Shown piece after piece: positions 17,050 through 34,987 of a stretch of 64,000 nucleotides of DNA (positions are counted from its first letter, which is position 1; each line of letters begins with the position of its first letter). The position numbers and the translations under genes were made by a program. The DNA lies in the NCBI RefSeq assembly GCF_022828475.1, contig NZ_CP059557.1, positions 3,209,470 to 3,273,469 of the forward strand, written 5' to 3'. The notes below the pieces were generated by a model. It ran no database searches. It saw only the letters and a list, made by a program, of their open reading frames with translations, and was not told the origin of the DNA. Source of the DNA: Saccharopolyspora gloriosae (lineage in GTDB: Bacteria > Actinomycetota > Actinomycetes > Mycobacteriales > Pseudonocardiaceae).

Positions 17050-18873
17050 TCAGGGCAGCGGCCCGGCCTCGCCGCGCGTCGCGGTGTCGGCACCGAGGTC
17101 GTAGCTCGGGTGCGGCGGCTGGTTGTAGGCGGTGTTCTGCCAGGCGACGGCCAGCCGGTACTGCCGGTCCTCCATGAGGCTGGGCAGGCTCAGCTCGGTC
17201 GGCTCCGTCGTGCTGAAGATCCGCAGCGCGCTGCTGTCCTCGGTGCGGTAGACGACTTCTTCCCGCCAGTCGCCCAGCAGATCAGCGGACAGCGCCGGAG
17301 TCGCCTTGGTGCCGTTGTTCGAGGCGACGCCCTCGAAGTCCTGAAGGCGTTGCTCGCCGTCGCCCGTGTACTTGTCGACGTGCGTGTCGTCGAGGAGCTC
17401 GCGGGTCGCGTCGCCGTCCCACCAGACCAGGAAGTTCATCGAGCCCGGTGCGGGGCCGATCTCCTCGCCCGCGGAGTTGAGCAACTGGTCGCCCGCGGCC
17501 GACCAGTACTCGGCACCTGGGTTGTCCGCCCAGATGTCCCCGGCGACGCCCCGTCCGTTGTCCCCGGCCGGTTCGGTCTCCCAGAGGATCTCGCCGGTGG
17601 CCGCGTCCGCGAGCCACGATCCGGGCTGGTCGGAGTTCTCGTCGACCTTGAACACCTCCAGCCCCTCGTTGTCCGGGGCGAAGGCGCCGACGTGCAGCGC
17701 GTCGCCGTGACCGTAGCCGGTGTTCCACAGCGGCGTGCCGTCGTCGTCGAGGGCCAGCGAGCCGTAGATGATCTCGTCGCTGCCGTCGCCGTCCACATCG
17801 GCCACCGACAGGTTGTGGTTGCCCTGCCCGGCGTACTGCTCGCCCGCTTCGTCGCTGTCGAACGTCCACAGTGGAACCAATTCGCCACCGCTGAAGTCCC
17901 ACGCGGTGATCACGGTGCGGGTGTAGTAGCCGCGCGCCTCGATCAGGGCGGGCTTGTCGCCGATCTGCGCGGTGGCGGCGAGGAAGCGGTCCGCGCGGTT
18001 GCCGGTGTCGTCTCCCCAGTCGCTCACGGTGCCGCGCGGCGGCAGGTAGTCGGTGGTGTGCAGGGCCGCGCCGGTCTCCCCGTCGAACATGGTGAGGAAT
18101 TCGGGGCCGTCGAGCACGTAACCGTTCTCGTCGCGATGATCGGCGTCCGCGTCGCCGATGGCGGTTCCCGCGCCGTCGACGGTGCCGTCGGCGGTCTTCA
18201 TCGCGACCTCGGAGCCGCCGTCGCCGTCGTAGTCGTAGACCTGGAACTGGGTGTAGTGCGCGCCGGCGCGGATGTTGGGTCCGAGGTCGATCCGCCACAG
18301 CAAGGTGCCGTCGGCCTGGTAGGCGTCGACGATCTGATGGCCGGTGTAGCCGCTCTGCGAGTTGTCCTTGGAGTTCGACGGATCCCACTTGACGACGTAC
18401 TCGTACTCGCCGTCGCCGTTGAGGTCGCCCACGCTGACGTCGTTGGCGCTGTAGGTGTACTCCGTGCCGTCGGGCGTGGTGCCGCCGTCCGGGATCTGCA
18501 GCGGGACGTCGAGGTGATCGGCGTCGAACGGCCGTGCCTGCGATGCGGCCATCGTCGAGCCGCCGGGGTCCGCGGGTACCACGGTGTAGCGGGCATCGGG
18601 CGGTGCGCCCGCGTCGAAGAAGCCGGTGGAGCCGGTCAGCGGGCTCGTCGTCAGCTCGGTGCCGTCGCGGTACACGTCGAACGCGATCCCGGCGGGATCG
18701 GAGCCCAGCAGCCGCCACGAGACGAAGTTGCCGTCACCGGACCTGATGCTGACGGCCGCTCGATTCGCCTCGGGTGGTGCCGCCGCCGCGTTCGGCAGCG
18801 GCGAGCTGATCGGGAGCAGGGCGGCGGCCAGCAACGGAAACAGTGCACGGCGCCGGGATCGGGGATTGTTCAC
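17050..18873 (-). CDS. Secreted rhamnogalacturonan lyase, polysaccharide lyase family 11
   Basis: This protein of about 607 residues cleaves the rhamnose-galacturonate backbone of rhamnogalacturonan I by beta-elimination outside the cell. A signal peptide (RSRRRALFPLLAAALL...NAAAA) is followed by a fibronectin-like lead and then the beta-propeller. The propeller carries many calcium-binding DxDxDG loops (VGDLNGDGEYEYVVKWDPSNSKDN, YDYDGDGGSEVAMKTADG, VADVDGDGSDEIIYG) and the family ending LLGDWREEVVYRTED...YRLAVAWQNTAYNQPPHPSY. This matches YesW/PL11. The GTG at 18873 is favoured over the ATG at 18888 because a weak GGA lies upstream, but both are possible. A LacI-type operator (18972-18985) shared with the sugar genes 40 kb away lies about 100 bases upstream. 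Confidence 0.92.
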   Translation of the reverse strand: MNNPRSRRRALFPLLAAALLPISSPLPNAAAAPPEANRAAVSIRSGDGNFVSWRLLGSDPAGIAFDVYRDGTELTTSPLTGSTGFFDAGAPPDARYTVVPADPGGSTMAASQARPFDADHLDVPLQIPDGGTTPDGTEYTYSANDVSVGDLNGDGEYEYVVKWDPSNSKDNSQSGYTGHQIVDAYQADGTLLWRIDLGPNIRAGAHYTQFQVYDYDGDGGSEVAMKTADGTVDGAGTAIGDADADHRDENGYVLDGPEFLTMFDGETGAALHTTDYLPPRGTVSDWGDDTGNRADRFLAATAQIGDKPALIEARGYYTRTVITAWDFSGGELVPLWTFDSDEAGEQYAGQGNHNLSVADVDGDGSDEIIYGSLALDDDGTPLWNTGYGHGDALHVGAFAPDNEGLEVFKVDENSDQPGSWLADAATGEILWETEPAGDNGRGVAGDIWADNPGAEYWSAAGDQLLNSAGEEIGPAPGSMNFLVWWDGDATRELLDDTHVDKYTGDGEQRLQDFEGVASNNGTKATPALSADLLGDWREEVVYRTEDSSALRIFSTTEPTELSLPSLMEDRQYRLAVAWQNTAYNQPPHPSYDLGADTATRGEAGPLP

Positions 18874-18971
18874 CCTGAATAATTCCATTGAGGACGGTGC
18901 CAATCATGTCGAGGGTGCCTCGTCGCACCCCGGTCGGATGGAGCAGTCCCGCGCTCGTCGAATGGAAGCTT

Positions 18972-18985
18972 GGTAAGCGCTTTCC
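18972..18985 (-). promoter_or_regulatory. LacI-type operator GGAAAGCGCTTACC (site 1)
   Basis: This 14-base near-palindrome lies upstream of the PL11 lyase. The identical 14-mer occurs at 58753-58766 and, inverted, at 55836-55849, each upstream of a sugar-metabolism gene. It is the best candidate site for the LacI protein at 56140-57156. Confidence 0.7.
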
Positions 18986-19359
18986 GGAGCCTAGGTTCGG
19001 GCGCCCGGGGCTGGCAAGGGTGATCGTCGCCGCCTGGCGCAAAACCGCCTCGAAGCGGCCACCTGCGGCGATGTGCGCCGCCGGACGGACCACGCCGCGC
19101 GATCGTCGGAGTGCGTCCATGCCGCGGATGGAGCAGGAGTGCGATGACCGGGTCACCAGGCGCGTTCTCGGTTCGGGTTCCGGTGCGCGCCGTGCACGAC
19201 GATGATCAAGATGCGGGGCGAGGGGAGCTTTCCGGCGAGCAGCGGTCGGTGCTTGAGGCATTTTTCGGCATCGGCGCGGTGGATGGGGTTGCACCTTCCG
19301 TAGCGGCATGTGGTCCGGTGGACTTACGCGCCGATGTTCTTGAGGAAAGGTCCCCGCTC
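18986..19359. other. Intergenic region ahead of the MerR gene
   Basis: About 370 bases between the PL11 operator and the MerR gene. Only the MerR ribosome binding site GAGGAAAGG (19342-19350) is clear. The promoter of an autoregulated MerR gene is expected here, but I could not place its dyad with confidence. Confidence 0.4.
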
Positions 19360-20265
19360 ATGCATTCGTCTTTCATGCCACCCCGTCAGGTCAAGATCGG
19401 TGACGCGGCGGCCTTCGTCGGCACCACGCCGCGGGCGATTCGCCATTACCACGAGATCGGCCTGCTGCCCGAGCCTGAGCGGGGCGGCGATGACCGCCGC
19501 CGCTACGGGTACGAGGACATGATCCGCTTGCTGTGGATTCGCAAGATGGCCGACGCCGGGATCGCCCTGGACGACATCCGTGACGCCTTCACCACCGGCA
19601 CGGCTGCCGCCGGTGCGGACAGCGAAGAAGGTATCGGGGGCACTCTGGAGCGGTTGGAGGAAACCCTCGCCGAGCAAGAGGCGGAATTGCGGCGGCAACG
19701 GACCGCCGTGCAGCGGATGCGCACCGAAGGCAGCCGGATGGGCCTGCTCTCCGACTTCGTCACCGGACGCCTCAAGAACCTGCCCGAGGGCTCCCTGCGT
19801 CAGGCGGACCTGGACAGCCTGCTGGTCACCGAGCGGGTCTTCGGCCCGCTCGGCGCGGCCACCCAGGCCACCCGCTTCGTCGCCCTGGCCGCGCACCCCG
19901 CTCTGCGGGAGGATTCCGATCGCATCGATGACGCCGAGGAGGCCCTCGATGACAGCGTCGCCGTCGATGATCCACGGGTGGCTCAAGTGGCCGTTGAGCG
20001 GCACGCCTTCGAAAGCGCCCTGCAGGCCGTCATCGAGGAGTCCGGCCTGGATGAGGACGACGATGCCCTCTTCGACGCTTGGGACGCCGTGCACCCTGCG
20101 ACCGCCGACGACGGCGAGGACGACCTCGGCTCTGGCAGGCGGGCGGCCGACTCCATGAGCGTGTTCGAAGCCACCGGCAAGATGCCCTACGACTTCTCGC
20201 CGGCCCGCCTGCGCTGTGTGGAACTGGCGCAAGAGCTATCCGCCCAAGACTCACCCGCTACCTGA
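19360..20265 (+). CDS. MerR-family transcriptional regulator
   Basis: This 301-residue regulator has an N-terminal MerR winged helix with VKIGDAAAFVGTTPRAIRHYHEIGLLPEP and RRRYGYEDMIRLLWIRKMADAGIALDDI. A long coiled coil (LERLEETLAEQEAELRRQRTAVQRM, about residues 90-120) mediates dimerisation. An unusually acidic C-terminal half (many DD/DE pairs, about 190-270) follows. The ATG at 19360 has GAGGAAAGG at the right distance; a longer frame to 19111 has no homology. The C-terminal effector domain is not one I recognise, so the signal is unknown. No target gene is obvious: the next gene downstream runs the other way. Confidence 0.9.
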   Translation: MHSSFMPPRQVKIGDAAAFVGTTPRAIRHYHEIGLLPEPERGGDDRRRYGYEDMIRLLWIRKMADAGIALDDIRDAFTTGTAAAGADSEEGIGGTLERLEETLAEQEAELRRQRTAVQRMRTEGSRMGLLSDFVTGRLKNLPEGSLRQADLDSLLVTERVFGPLGAATQATRFVALAAHPALREDSDRIDDAEEALDDSVAVDDPRVAQVAVERHAFESALQAVIEESGLDEDDDALFDAWDAVHPATADDGEDDLGSGRRAADSMSVFEATGKMPYDFSPARLRCVELAQELSAQDSPAT

Positions 20266-20330
20266 AACACGGCCTGGGCGAAGCGCTCAGTGCCCATTGT
20301 GGATGGTCCGGTGCGACGGCGGGTCCGCGT

Positions 20331-20954
20331 TCAGCTGTCCAGCACCAGGACCACGTGCAGGGTGCGAGGACCGTGCACGCCCTCGACCCGGTCCAGTTCG
20401 ATGTCCGAAGTCGCCGACGGTCCGCTGATCAGCGTGGTCGGCCGGGTCGGTTCGAGCCGCGCCACGGCCTCGGGGACGCCCGCGACCACCGAGGACAGCG
20501 CCACCACGCACACGTGCAGGTCCGGAACCAGCGTCAGCGCGCGCCGTCCCCGGTCGGAGAACCCGTCGAGGAAGATCGTCCCCGTCTCGGCGCAGGCCAC
20601 CGCCGACCCGGTGACCACGCCGTCCAGCTCGTCCAGCCGGGCGGCGGGAATGTCGGCGGAGTCGACCAGGACCTCGCCGCCGAACTCGGCGACCCACCCG
20701 CGGTCGAGCGCCGCCGGGATCCCGATGCGGGTCGCGTCTCCCAGCGCTGCGGCGATGGTGGTCGCGGCATCGGCGGCGACGCACTGGTGCACCGTGGCCC
20801 GGTAGTCCTCCAGGCGGTCCACCAGCAATTCCCGTTTCTGCTCGGCGGGCAGTTCGCGATCGCGGCGGTACTCACGAGGCACCCGCACCGCTGGGGGAGG
20901 GGCGATCGCGAGCGCGTCGTGCACCCGGCTCAGCACGGTGTCGCGGGCGTTCAT
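20331..20954 (-). CDS. lutC: Lactate utilization protein C (LutC/YkgG family)
   Basis: This 207-residue LUD-domain protein is part of the LutABC complex that oxidises L-lactate to pyruvate. Family landmarks are GVVTGSAVACAETGTIFLDG and the C-terminal HVVLVL strand. The ATG at 20954 has AAGGGGGCAGG upstream and overlaps the lutB stop by four bases (ATGA), so it is coupled to lutB. It is the last gene of the lutA-lutB-lutC operon. An in-frame extension to 21725 runs antisense-like through lutB in another frame and is discarded. Confidence 0.93.
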   Translation of the reverse strand: MNARDTVLSRVHDALAIAPPPAVRVPREYRRDRELPAEQKRELLVDRLEDYRATVHQCVAADAATTIAAALGDATRIGIPAALDRGWVAEFGGEVLVDSADIPAARLDELDGVVTGSAVACAETGTIFLDGFSDRGRRALTLVPDLHVCVVALSSVVAGVPEAVARLEPTRPTTLISGPSATSDIELDRVEGVHGPRTLHVVLVLDS

Positions 20955-22459
20955 CGCCTGCCCCCTTCGCGGTGCGCGTCGTCGATGGCGGCCCGGCCTT
21001 CGGAGGAATCCCACCACTGCCGGAAGGTCTGCTTCGGCGGAACCGGCAGATCCCGCGCGGAGGTCCAGGCGTTGCCCGGCGGCGGCAGCGTCCGGATCCG
21101 CCCGCCACGGCCGAGCAATCGGCCCAGCTGCGCCGCGCGCTGCGCCGCCGTCCACCGCCCGGACGTGGACATCGCGGCGGACGCGGCTTTCATCATCAGC
21201 TGTTCCGCGCTGAAATGGGCCTCTTCGACGTGTTGGTGGCGCAGTTCCACCAGCAGCGACGGAATGTCGATCTTCACCGGGCAGGCGTCGAAGCACGCCC
21301 CGCACAGGCTCGACGCGTACGGCAGCGAGGAGTTCGGATCGCTCCCGCCGGTGTCCATCCCGGCGAGCTGCGGCGTCAGCACCGCGCCGATCGGCCCCGG
21401 ATAGGTCGACCCGTAGGCGTGCCCGCCGGTCCGCTCGTACACGGGGCACACGTTCAGGCAGGCCGAACACCGGATGCAGTGCAGCGCCTCGCGCCCCACC
21501 TCGTCGGCGAGCGTCGCGGTGCGGCCGTTGTCCAGCAGCACCAGGTGGAATTCGCTCGGCCCGTCGTGCGGTGCCACTCCGGTCCACATCGAGGTGTACG
21601 GGTTCATCCGCTCGCCGGTGGAGGAACGCGGCAGCAGCTGCAGGAACACCTCCAGGTCCGCGTAGGTGGGGATCAGCTTCTCCAGCCCCATCACGGTGAT
21701 CAGCGTCTGCGGCATGGTCAGGCACATCCGGCCGTTGCCCTCGGACTCCACCACCGACAACGTGCCCGTTTCGGCGACGCCGAAGTTCGCCCCGGAGATC
21801 GCGACCCGAGCCCGCACGAACCGCTCCCGCAGGAACCGCCGCGCCGCGTCGGCCAGGTGCGTCGGATCGTCGTCCAGGTCGGGATCGACGCCGGGCATGG
21901 AGCGCAGGAAGATCTCGCGGATCTCGGAGCGGTTGCGGTGGATCGCGGGCACCAGGATGTGCGACGGGCGGTCCTCGCCGAGCTGCACGATCAGCTCGGC
22001 CAGGTCGGTCTCGATCGCGGTGATCCCCTCGGTGGCGAGGTGCTCGTTGAGCCCGATCTCCTGGGTGGCCATCGACTTGACCTTGAGGGCCTCGTCGGCA
22101 CCGGTGTCTTTGACCAGGCGGGTGACGATCGCGTTCGCCTCGGCGGCGTCGCGCGCCCAGTGCACCTGCCCGCCGCGCGCGATCACGGCCTGCTCGAACT
22201 GTTCGAGCAGCTCCGGCAACCGGCTCAGCACGTCGCGCTTGATCGCCGCGCCCGCCGAGCGCAGCTGTTCCCAGTCGGGCAGCTCGCCGGTCACCTGCAC
22301 CCGCTTGTCCCGGATCGTGCGGGTGGCCTTGCCGACGTTGCGGCGCATCTGGGTGTTGGCGAGTTCGGTGCGGGCCGCGGCCGGGAACGACTCGGCGCCG
22401 CGCAGGTTCCCGGAACCGCGCGGGGGAGCGGCGGGCATGCCGAGGAAGGTGCCGCTCAT
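20951..22459 (-). CDS. lutB: Lactate utilization iron-sulfur protein B (LutB/YkgF family)
   Basis: This 502-residue protein has an N-terminal LUD domain (about 60-300, with ISGANFGVAETGTLSVVESEGNGR) and a ferredoxin-like domain with two 4Fe-4S motifs, CIRCSACLNVCPVY and CGACFDACPVKIDIP. It passes electrons from lactate oxidation within the LutABC complex. The ATG at 22459 overlaps the lutA stop (ATGA). An open frame reading upstream to 23887 passes through lutA in a different frame and is not coding. All cysteines expected for both clusters are present, so the protein should be functional. Confidence 0.95.
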   Translation of the reverse strand: MSGTFLGMPAAPPRGSGNLRGAESFPAAARTELANTQMRRNVGKATRTIRDKRVQVTGELPDWEQLRSAGAAIKRDVLSRLPELLEQFEQAVIARGGQVHWARDAAEANAIVTRLVKDTGADEALKVKSMATQEIGLNEHLATEGITAIETDLAELIVQLGEDRPSHILVPAIHRNRSEIREIFLRSMPGVDPDLDDDPTHLADAARRFLRERFVRARVAISGANFGVAETGTLSVVESEGNGRMCLTMPQTLITVMGLEKLIPTYADLEVFLQLLPRSSTGERMNPYTSMWTGVAPHDGPSEFHLVLLDNGRTATLADEVGREALHCIRCSACLNVCPVYERTGGHAYGSTYPGPIGAVLTPQLAGMDTGGSDPNSSLPYASSLCGACFDACPVKIDIPSLLVELRHQHVEEAHFSAEQLMMKAASAAMSTSGRWTAAQRAAQLGRLLGRGGRIRTLPPPGNAWTSARDLPVPPKQTFRQWWDSSEGRAAIDDAHREGGRR

Positions 22460-23223
22460 GCGAGTGCTCCCTGCTTCGGGCTGATGGCGTGTTCGGTCGA
22501 GGCGAGGATTTCGGCGAGGTGCAAGGTCCCGATGCCGGTCTGCAGCCGGGACAGCCCCCCGCCGATGTGCATCAGGCACGAGGAGTCCCCGGCGGTGCAG
22601 AACTCGGCTTCGGTGCCCGCGACGTTGCGCAGCTTGTCCGAGAGCATCGCGGTCGAGGTGTCGGCGTTCTTGAGCGCGAAGGTGCCGCCGAATCCGCAGC
22701 ACTGGTCGGCCTCGGGCAGTTCCACCAGGTCGATCTCGCGCACCGCGCGCAGCAGCTGCAGCGGCTTGTCCCCGACCCGCAGCATCCGCAGTGAGTGGCA
22801 GGTGGGGTGATAGGTCACCCGGTGGGGGAACGTCGCGCCGACGTCGACCACGCCGAGCACGTCGACGAGGAACTCGGCGAGTTCGTAGGTCTTCGCGCGG
22901 GACCGCTCCACCTGGTCGCGCAGCGCGGGAGTGCCGAAGCGCTCGGCGACGATGTGGTGCTGGTGGCGGATCGAACCGGCGCAGGAGCCCGAGGGCACGA
23001 TCACGGCGTCGATCGACTCGTCGGCGAAGCAGGCCGCGTGGTTGTCCACCAGCGGCAGCGCTTCGCGCTGGTAGCCGGTGTTCACGTGCATCTGCCCGCA
23101 GCAGGTCTGCTCCGGCGGGAACACGACCTCCTGGCCGAGCCTGCTCAGCAGCAGTGCGGTGGCCTTGACCGCGTCGGGGAACAGCGTGTCCCCGAGGCAG
23201 GTGGCGAACAGGGCTACCCGCAT
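22456..23223 (-). CDS. lutA: Lactate utilization protein A (LutA/YkgE family, CCG domains)
   Basis: This 255-residue heterodisulfide-reductase-like subunit has two CCG domains, seen as CCGQMHVNTG near residue 43 and CCGFGGTFALKN near residue 180. It is part of the LutABC L-lactate oxidation complex in the cytoplasm. The ATG at 23223 has GAAGGGAG upstream. It is the first gene of lutABC. The operon is divergent from a GntR regulator, and a 19-base palindrome lies just upstream of lutA, so expression should rise with lactate. Confidence 0.95.
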   Translation of the reverse strand: MRVALFATCLGDTLFPDAVKATALLLSRLGQEVVFPPEQTCCGQMHVNTGYQREALPLVDNHAACFADESIDAVIVPSGSCAGSIRHQHHIVAERFGTPALRDQVERSRAKTYELAEFLVDVLGVVDVGATFPHRVTYHPTCHSLRMLRVGDKPLQLLRAVREIDLVELPEADQCCGFGGTFALKNADTSTAMLSDKLRNVAGTEAEFCTAGDSSCLMHIGGGLSRLQTGIGTLHLAEILASTEHAISPKQGALA

Positions 23224-23242
23224 GCGTCGAACTCCCTTCGGA

Positions 23243-23261
23243 GGTGTGGTCTGACCACACC
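23243..23261. promoter_or_regulatory. LldR/LutR-type operator, perfect palindrome
   Basis: GGTGTGGTCTGACCACACC is a perfect 19-base palindrome around a central T. It contains the TGGTCTGACCA core known for FadR-subfamily (LldR) regulators. It lies 20 bases upstream of lutA and 100 bases upstream of the divergent GntR gene. Confidence 0.85.
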
Positions 23262-23360
23262 GTAACCGGAGTTGGGTGTTCCGGGAACGGGAGGTGGCCG
23301 TCGCACGAGCGTTGCGCGGGTGCGCGGTGCCCGCAACGCGTGCGCCGATAGGCTCGGGCC

Positions 23361-24068
23361 GTGGCGAACGCGGGGCCGCGGGCATGGGAACGGGTGCTCG
23401 CACAGATCGAGGACGACCTGCTCAATGGCCGGATCGCGCCCGGCCAGCGGCTTCCCGGCGAGCGAGCGCTGGCCGAGGAGCTCCAGGTGGGGCGTTCGTC
23501 GGTGCGCGAGGCGATGCGCGTGCTCGAGGCGCTCGGGCTGCTGCGCGCGCAGACCGGATCCGGCCCGGACGCGGGCGCGGTGATCCTGGCGCGGCCCACC
23601 GGCGGCATGAGCGCGCTGCTGCGGCTGCAGGTCGCCGGGCAGGGCTTCCAGGTGCGCGATGTGGTGCGGACCAGGCTCGTGCTGGAGACGGCCTCGGTGA
23701 CCGAGCTGGCCGCCGCCACCGAGCCCGTCGATCTCGTGGCGGCGGCGGAACTGCTCGACGCGATGGACGACCCCGACCTGGCCGCGTCCGAGTTCCTGGC
23801 GCTCGACGCCCAGTTCCACCTGTCCCTGGCGCAGGCCACCGGCAACGAGGTGATCGCCGCGATGATGTCCGGCCTGCGGGACTCCATCGAGAACTACACC
23901 CGCGAGACCCTGCCGCTGCTGCGGTCGTGGGAGGACACCTCGGCGCGGCTGCGCGTCGAACACCGCGCGGTGCTCGACGCGATCCGATCCGGCGATGGCG
24001 CGGCGGCCGGCGGGCGGATGACGGCGCACATCAAGGGCTATTACGCCGACGGCGGCCTGTCCCTGTAG
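23361..24068 (+). CDS. GntR-family (FadR/LldR subfamily) regulator of lutABC
   Basis: This 235-residue regulator has an N-terminal winged helix (IEDDLLNGRIAPGQRLPGERALAEELQVGRSSVREAMRVLEALG region, residues 15-60) and a C-terminal FCD ligand domain (about 85-225) with the metal-binding pattern including DAQFHLSLAQATGN and EHRAVLDAI. FadR-type proteins of this kind next to lut or lld genes are lactate-responsive repressors. The GTG at 23361 is the natural start. It should bind the palindrome at 23243-23261 and control both itself and lutABC. Confidence 0.92.
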   Translation: MANAGPRAWERVLAQIEDDLLNGRIAPGQRLPGERALAEELQVGRSSVREAMRVLEALGLLRAQTGSGPDAGAVILARPTGGMSALLRLQVAGQGFQVRDVVRTRLVLETASVTELAAATEPVDLVAAAELLDAMDDPDLAASEFLALDAQFHLSLAQATGNEVIAAMMSGLRDSIENYTRETLPLLRSWEDTSARLRVEHRAVLDAIRSGDGAAAGGRMTAHIKGYYADGGLSL

Positions 24069-24211
24069 CCGGGAGGTCCCCCGACCGTGGGTTTCCGGGT
24101 CGGCCTCGGCGATCTCAGTGATGTCCCCGAGGTTCGGCACCGGTCTGACCCCCCAGAGTGATGATCGGCCCGTCGGCCGGCGGGTCACGTCGCAAGCCGG
24201 GGAGAAGTCGT

Positions 24212-25351
24212 ATGGGCAAGTCCGCCCGCGTCACCGGTGCGGTCATGGGGGCCGCGCTGCTGACGCTCACCGTTGCGCCAACGGCGGCGGCCGAAGCGCC
24301 GCGATCCGATCCGCCCGTGCTCGCCCTGCCCGCGCCGACGGGGCCGGCGCCGGTGGGCTCCGGCACGGTGCACCTGCGCGACGAGTCTCGGCAGGACCCG
24401 TGGGTGCCCGCGGTCGAACGCGAACTCATGGTCACCCTCTGGTATCCGGCGACGGAGCCGGCGGGTGAGCCCACCCGCTACGTGACTCCGGAGGAATCGA
24501 GGCTGTACCTGGAGTTGCAGGCCGAACACGGCGGACGCCCCATCGAGCCCGCCGAGATCCTGAGCACGGTCCGCACCCACGCGAAAGTGGGGGCTCCGGC
24601 ACTGCGCACTCCGGACGGGCATCCGCTCGTCGTGCTGTCCCCGGGGTTCTCGTGGCCGCGGGCGACGCTGAGCGGGTTGGGGGAGGAGCTCGCCAGCCGT
24701 GGCTACGTCGTGGCGTTGATCGGGCACAACCACGAATCCGCGGGAACGGCGTTCCCCGACGGCCGGGTGACCGAATGCGTGGCGTGCGAGGTGCAGGACA
24801 TGCCGAGAGTGGTCCGCACCCGCAGCGATGACGTGCGGTTCGTGCTCGACGAGCTGGTCGGCGACCCTCGGTTCGGCGAGCTCATCGATGAGCGGCGGAT
24901 CGGCATGGTCGGCCACTCCGTCGGTGGCGCGAGCGCGAGCGCGGCGATGGTGGCGGACTCGCGGATCGACGCGGGAGTGAACCTCGACGGCACCTTCTTC
25001 GAGCCGCTGAGCAGCGAGATTCGCCGCCCATTCCTGATGTTCGGCGCCGGTGTCCACGGTCCCGGCGGCGTGGACGGTTCGTGGGACGCCACGTGGGAGC
25101 ACCTGAGCGGGTGGAAGCGGTGGATCACGCTGAACGGTTCGGGCCACGGGTCGGCGACGGACCTGAGCATGCTGGTCGACCAGTACGGCATCCGGTATCC
25201 CGGTGAGCCGTTGCCGGGGGCGCGCGGCGCCGAGCTCGGCAACCGCTATGTCACGGCGTTCCTCGACCAGCACCTGCGCGGGCAGGCCCGGCCGATCCTG
25301 GACGGCCCGACCGAGGAGAACCCGGAAGCGCTGTTCTGGCACCACGAGTGA
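24212..25351 (+). CDS. Secreted alpha/beta hydrolase, platelet-activating-factor acetylhydrolase-like
   Basis: This 379-residue secreted hydrolase starts with a signal peptide (MGKSARVTGAVMGAALLTLTVAPTAAA). The fold contains TLWYPATEP, the oxyanion region VVLSPGFSWPRAT and the nucleophile motif GMVGHSVGGASA with Ser about 236. A plausible acid lies in VNLDG and the catalytic His in NGSGHGSATD. This pattern fits the PAF-acetylhydrolase/lipase branch, and also many secreted esterases of actinomycetes. The ATG at 24212 follows GGGGAGAA. It ends before a strong terminator and seems to be a single-gene unit. The substrate is unknown. Confidence 0.86.
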   Translation: MGKSARVTGAVMGAALLTLTVAPTAAAEAPRSDPPVLALPAPTGPAPVGSGTVHLRDESRQDPWVPAVERELMVTLWYPATEPAGEPTRYVTPEESRLYLELQAEHGGRPIEPAEILSTVRTHAKVGAPALRTPDGHPLVVLSPGFSWPRATLSGLGEELASRGYVVALIGHNHESAGTAFPDGRVTECVACEVQDMPRVVRTRSDDVRFVLDELVGDPRFGELIDERRIGMVGHSVGGASASAAMVADSRIDAGVNLDGTFFEPLSSEIRRPFLMFGAGVHGPGGVDGSWDATWEHLSGWKRWITLNGSGHGSATDLSMLVDQYGIRYPGEPLPGARGAELGNRYVTAFLDQHLRGQARPILDGPTEENPEALFWHHE

Positions 25352-25366
25352 GCTGAAGCGCGCAGT

Positions 25367-25392
25367 GGCCCCGGCCGGGATCGGCCGGGGCC
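25367..25392 (+). terminator. Strong hairpin terminator after the secreted hydrolase
   Basis: GGCCCCGGCCG and CGGCCGGGGCC form an 11-base-pair perfect stem with a four-base loop, 15 bases after the stop codon. It insulates the hydrolase from the biosynthetic locus that follows. Confidence 0.85.
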
Positions 25393-25743
25393 TCGATCGT
25401 CGTCGGGGACCGCACCGATCCGGCGATGACGGGAGAGCCGTCGTGGACGCGCGGAGCCCTCATTTCGTTGCACGGCAGGGAGAATCCGTCCGAGTGCGGC
25501 GTCGTCGTGGTCCCGGATTCGTTGTGCGGAGTCGGCGAAATTCCCCCGAGTGCCAGAAATGTCATTCGAATGGAAACACTCTGAAGAACTAGTTAATCAC
25601 TCTTACGGGTAACGACTAAGGGGAGGGGTGGCTAGCGTTTTTTCTGCTCCATAACATCGATTCGGAAACGCCGGTGGGGGAGTTGCTCAGCGGGTGTCAT
25701 ATTCCTGAACTGACGCCGACTGTCTTGAGGGTGTAGAGAATCG
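25393..25743 (+). promoter_or_regulatory. Leader and promoter region of the PKS-NRPS operon
   Basis: These 351 bases are markedly richer in A+T than the rest of the window, especially 25560-25680 (runs such as AACTAGTTAATCACT and GTTTTTTCTG). The low G+C continues into the first 20 codons of the synthase, a pattern common for tightly regulated biosynthetic operons. No cluster-specific regulator gene lies beside it. I could not define a -10/-35 pair with confidence. Confidence 0.5.

Positions 25744-34976
<9,233 letters not shown>

Positions 34977-34987
<11 letters not shown>

Noticed and set aside
17110-18882. A 590-codon open frame opposite the first PL11 lyase
   Set aside because: The same artefact; the minus-strand protein has a signal peptide, calcium loops and full PL11 similarity.
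20951-23887. A 978-codon reading of lutB as one giant protein
   Set aside because: Only the part from the ATG at 22459 is LutB; upstream of that the frame runs through lutA, which is coding in another frame.
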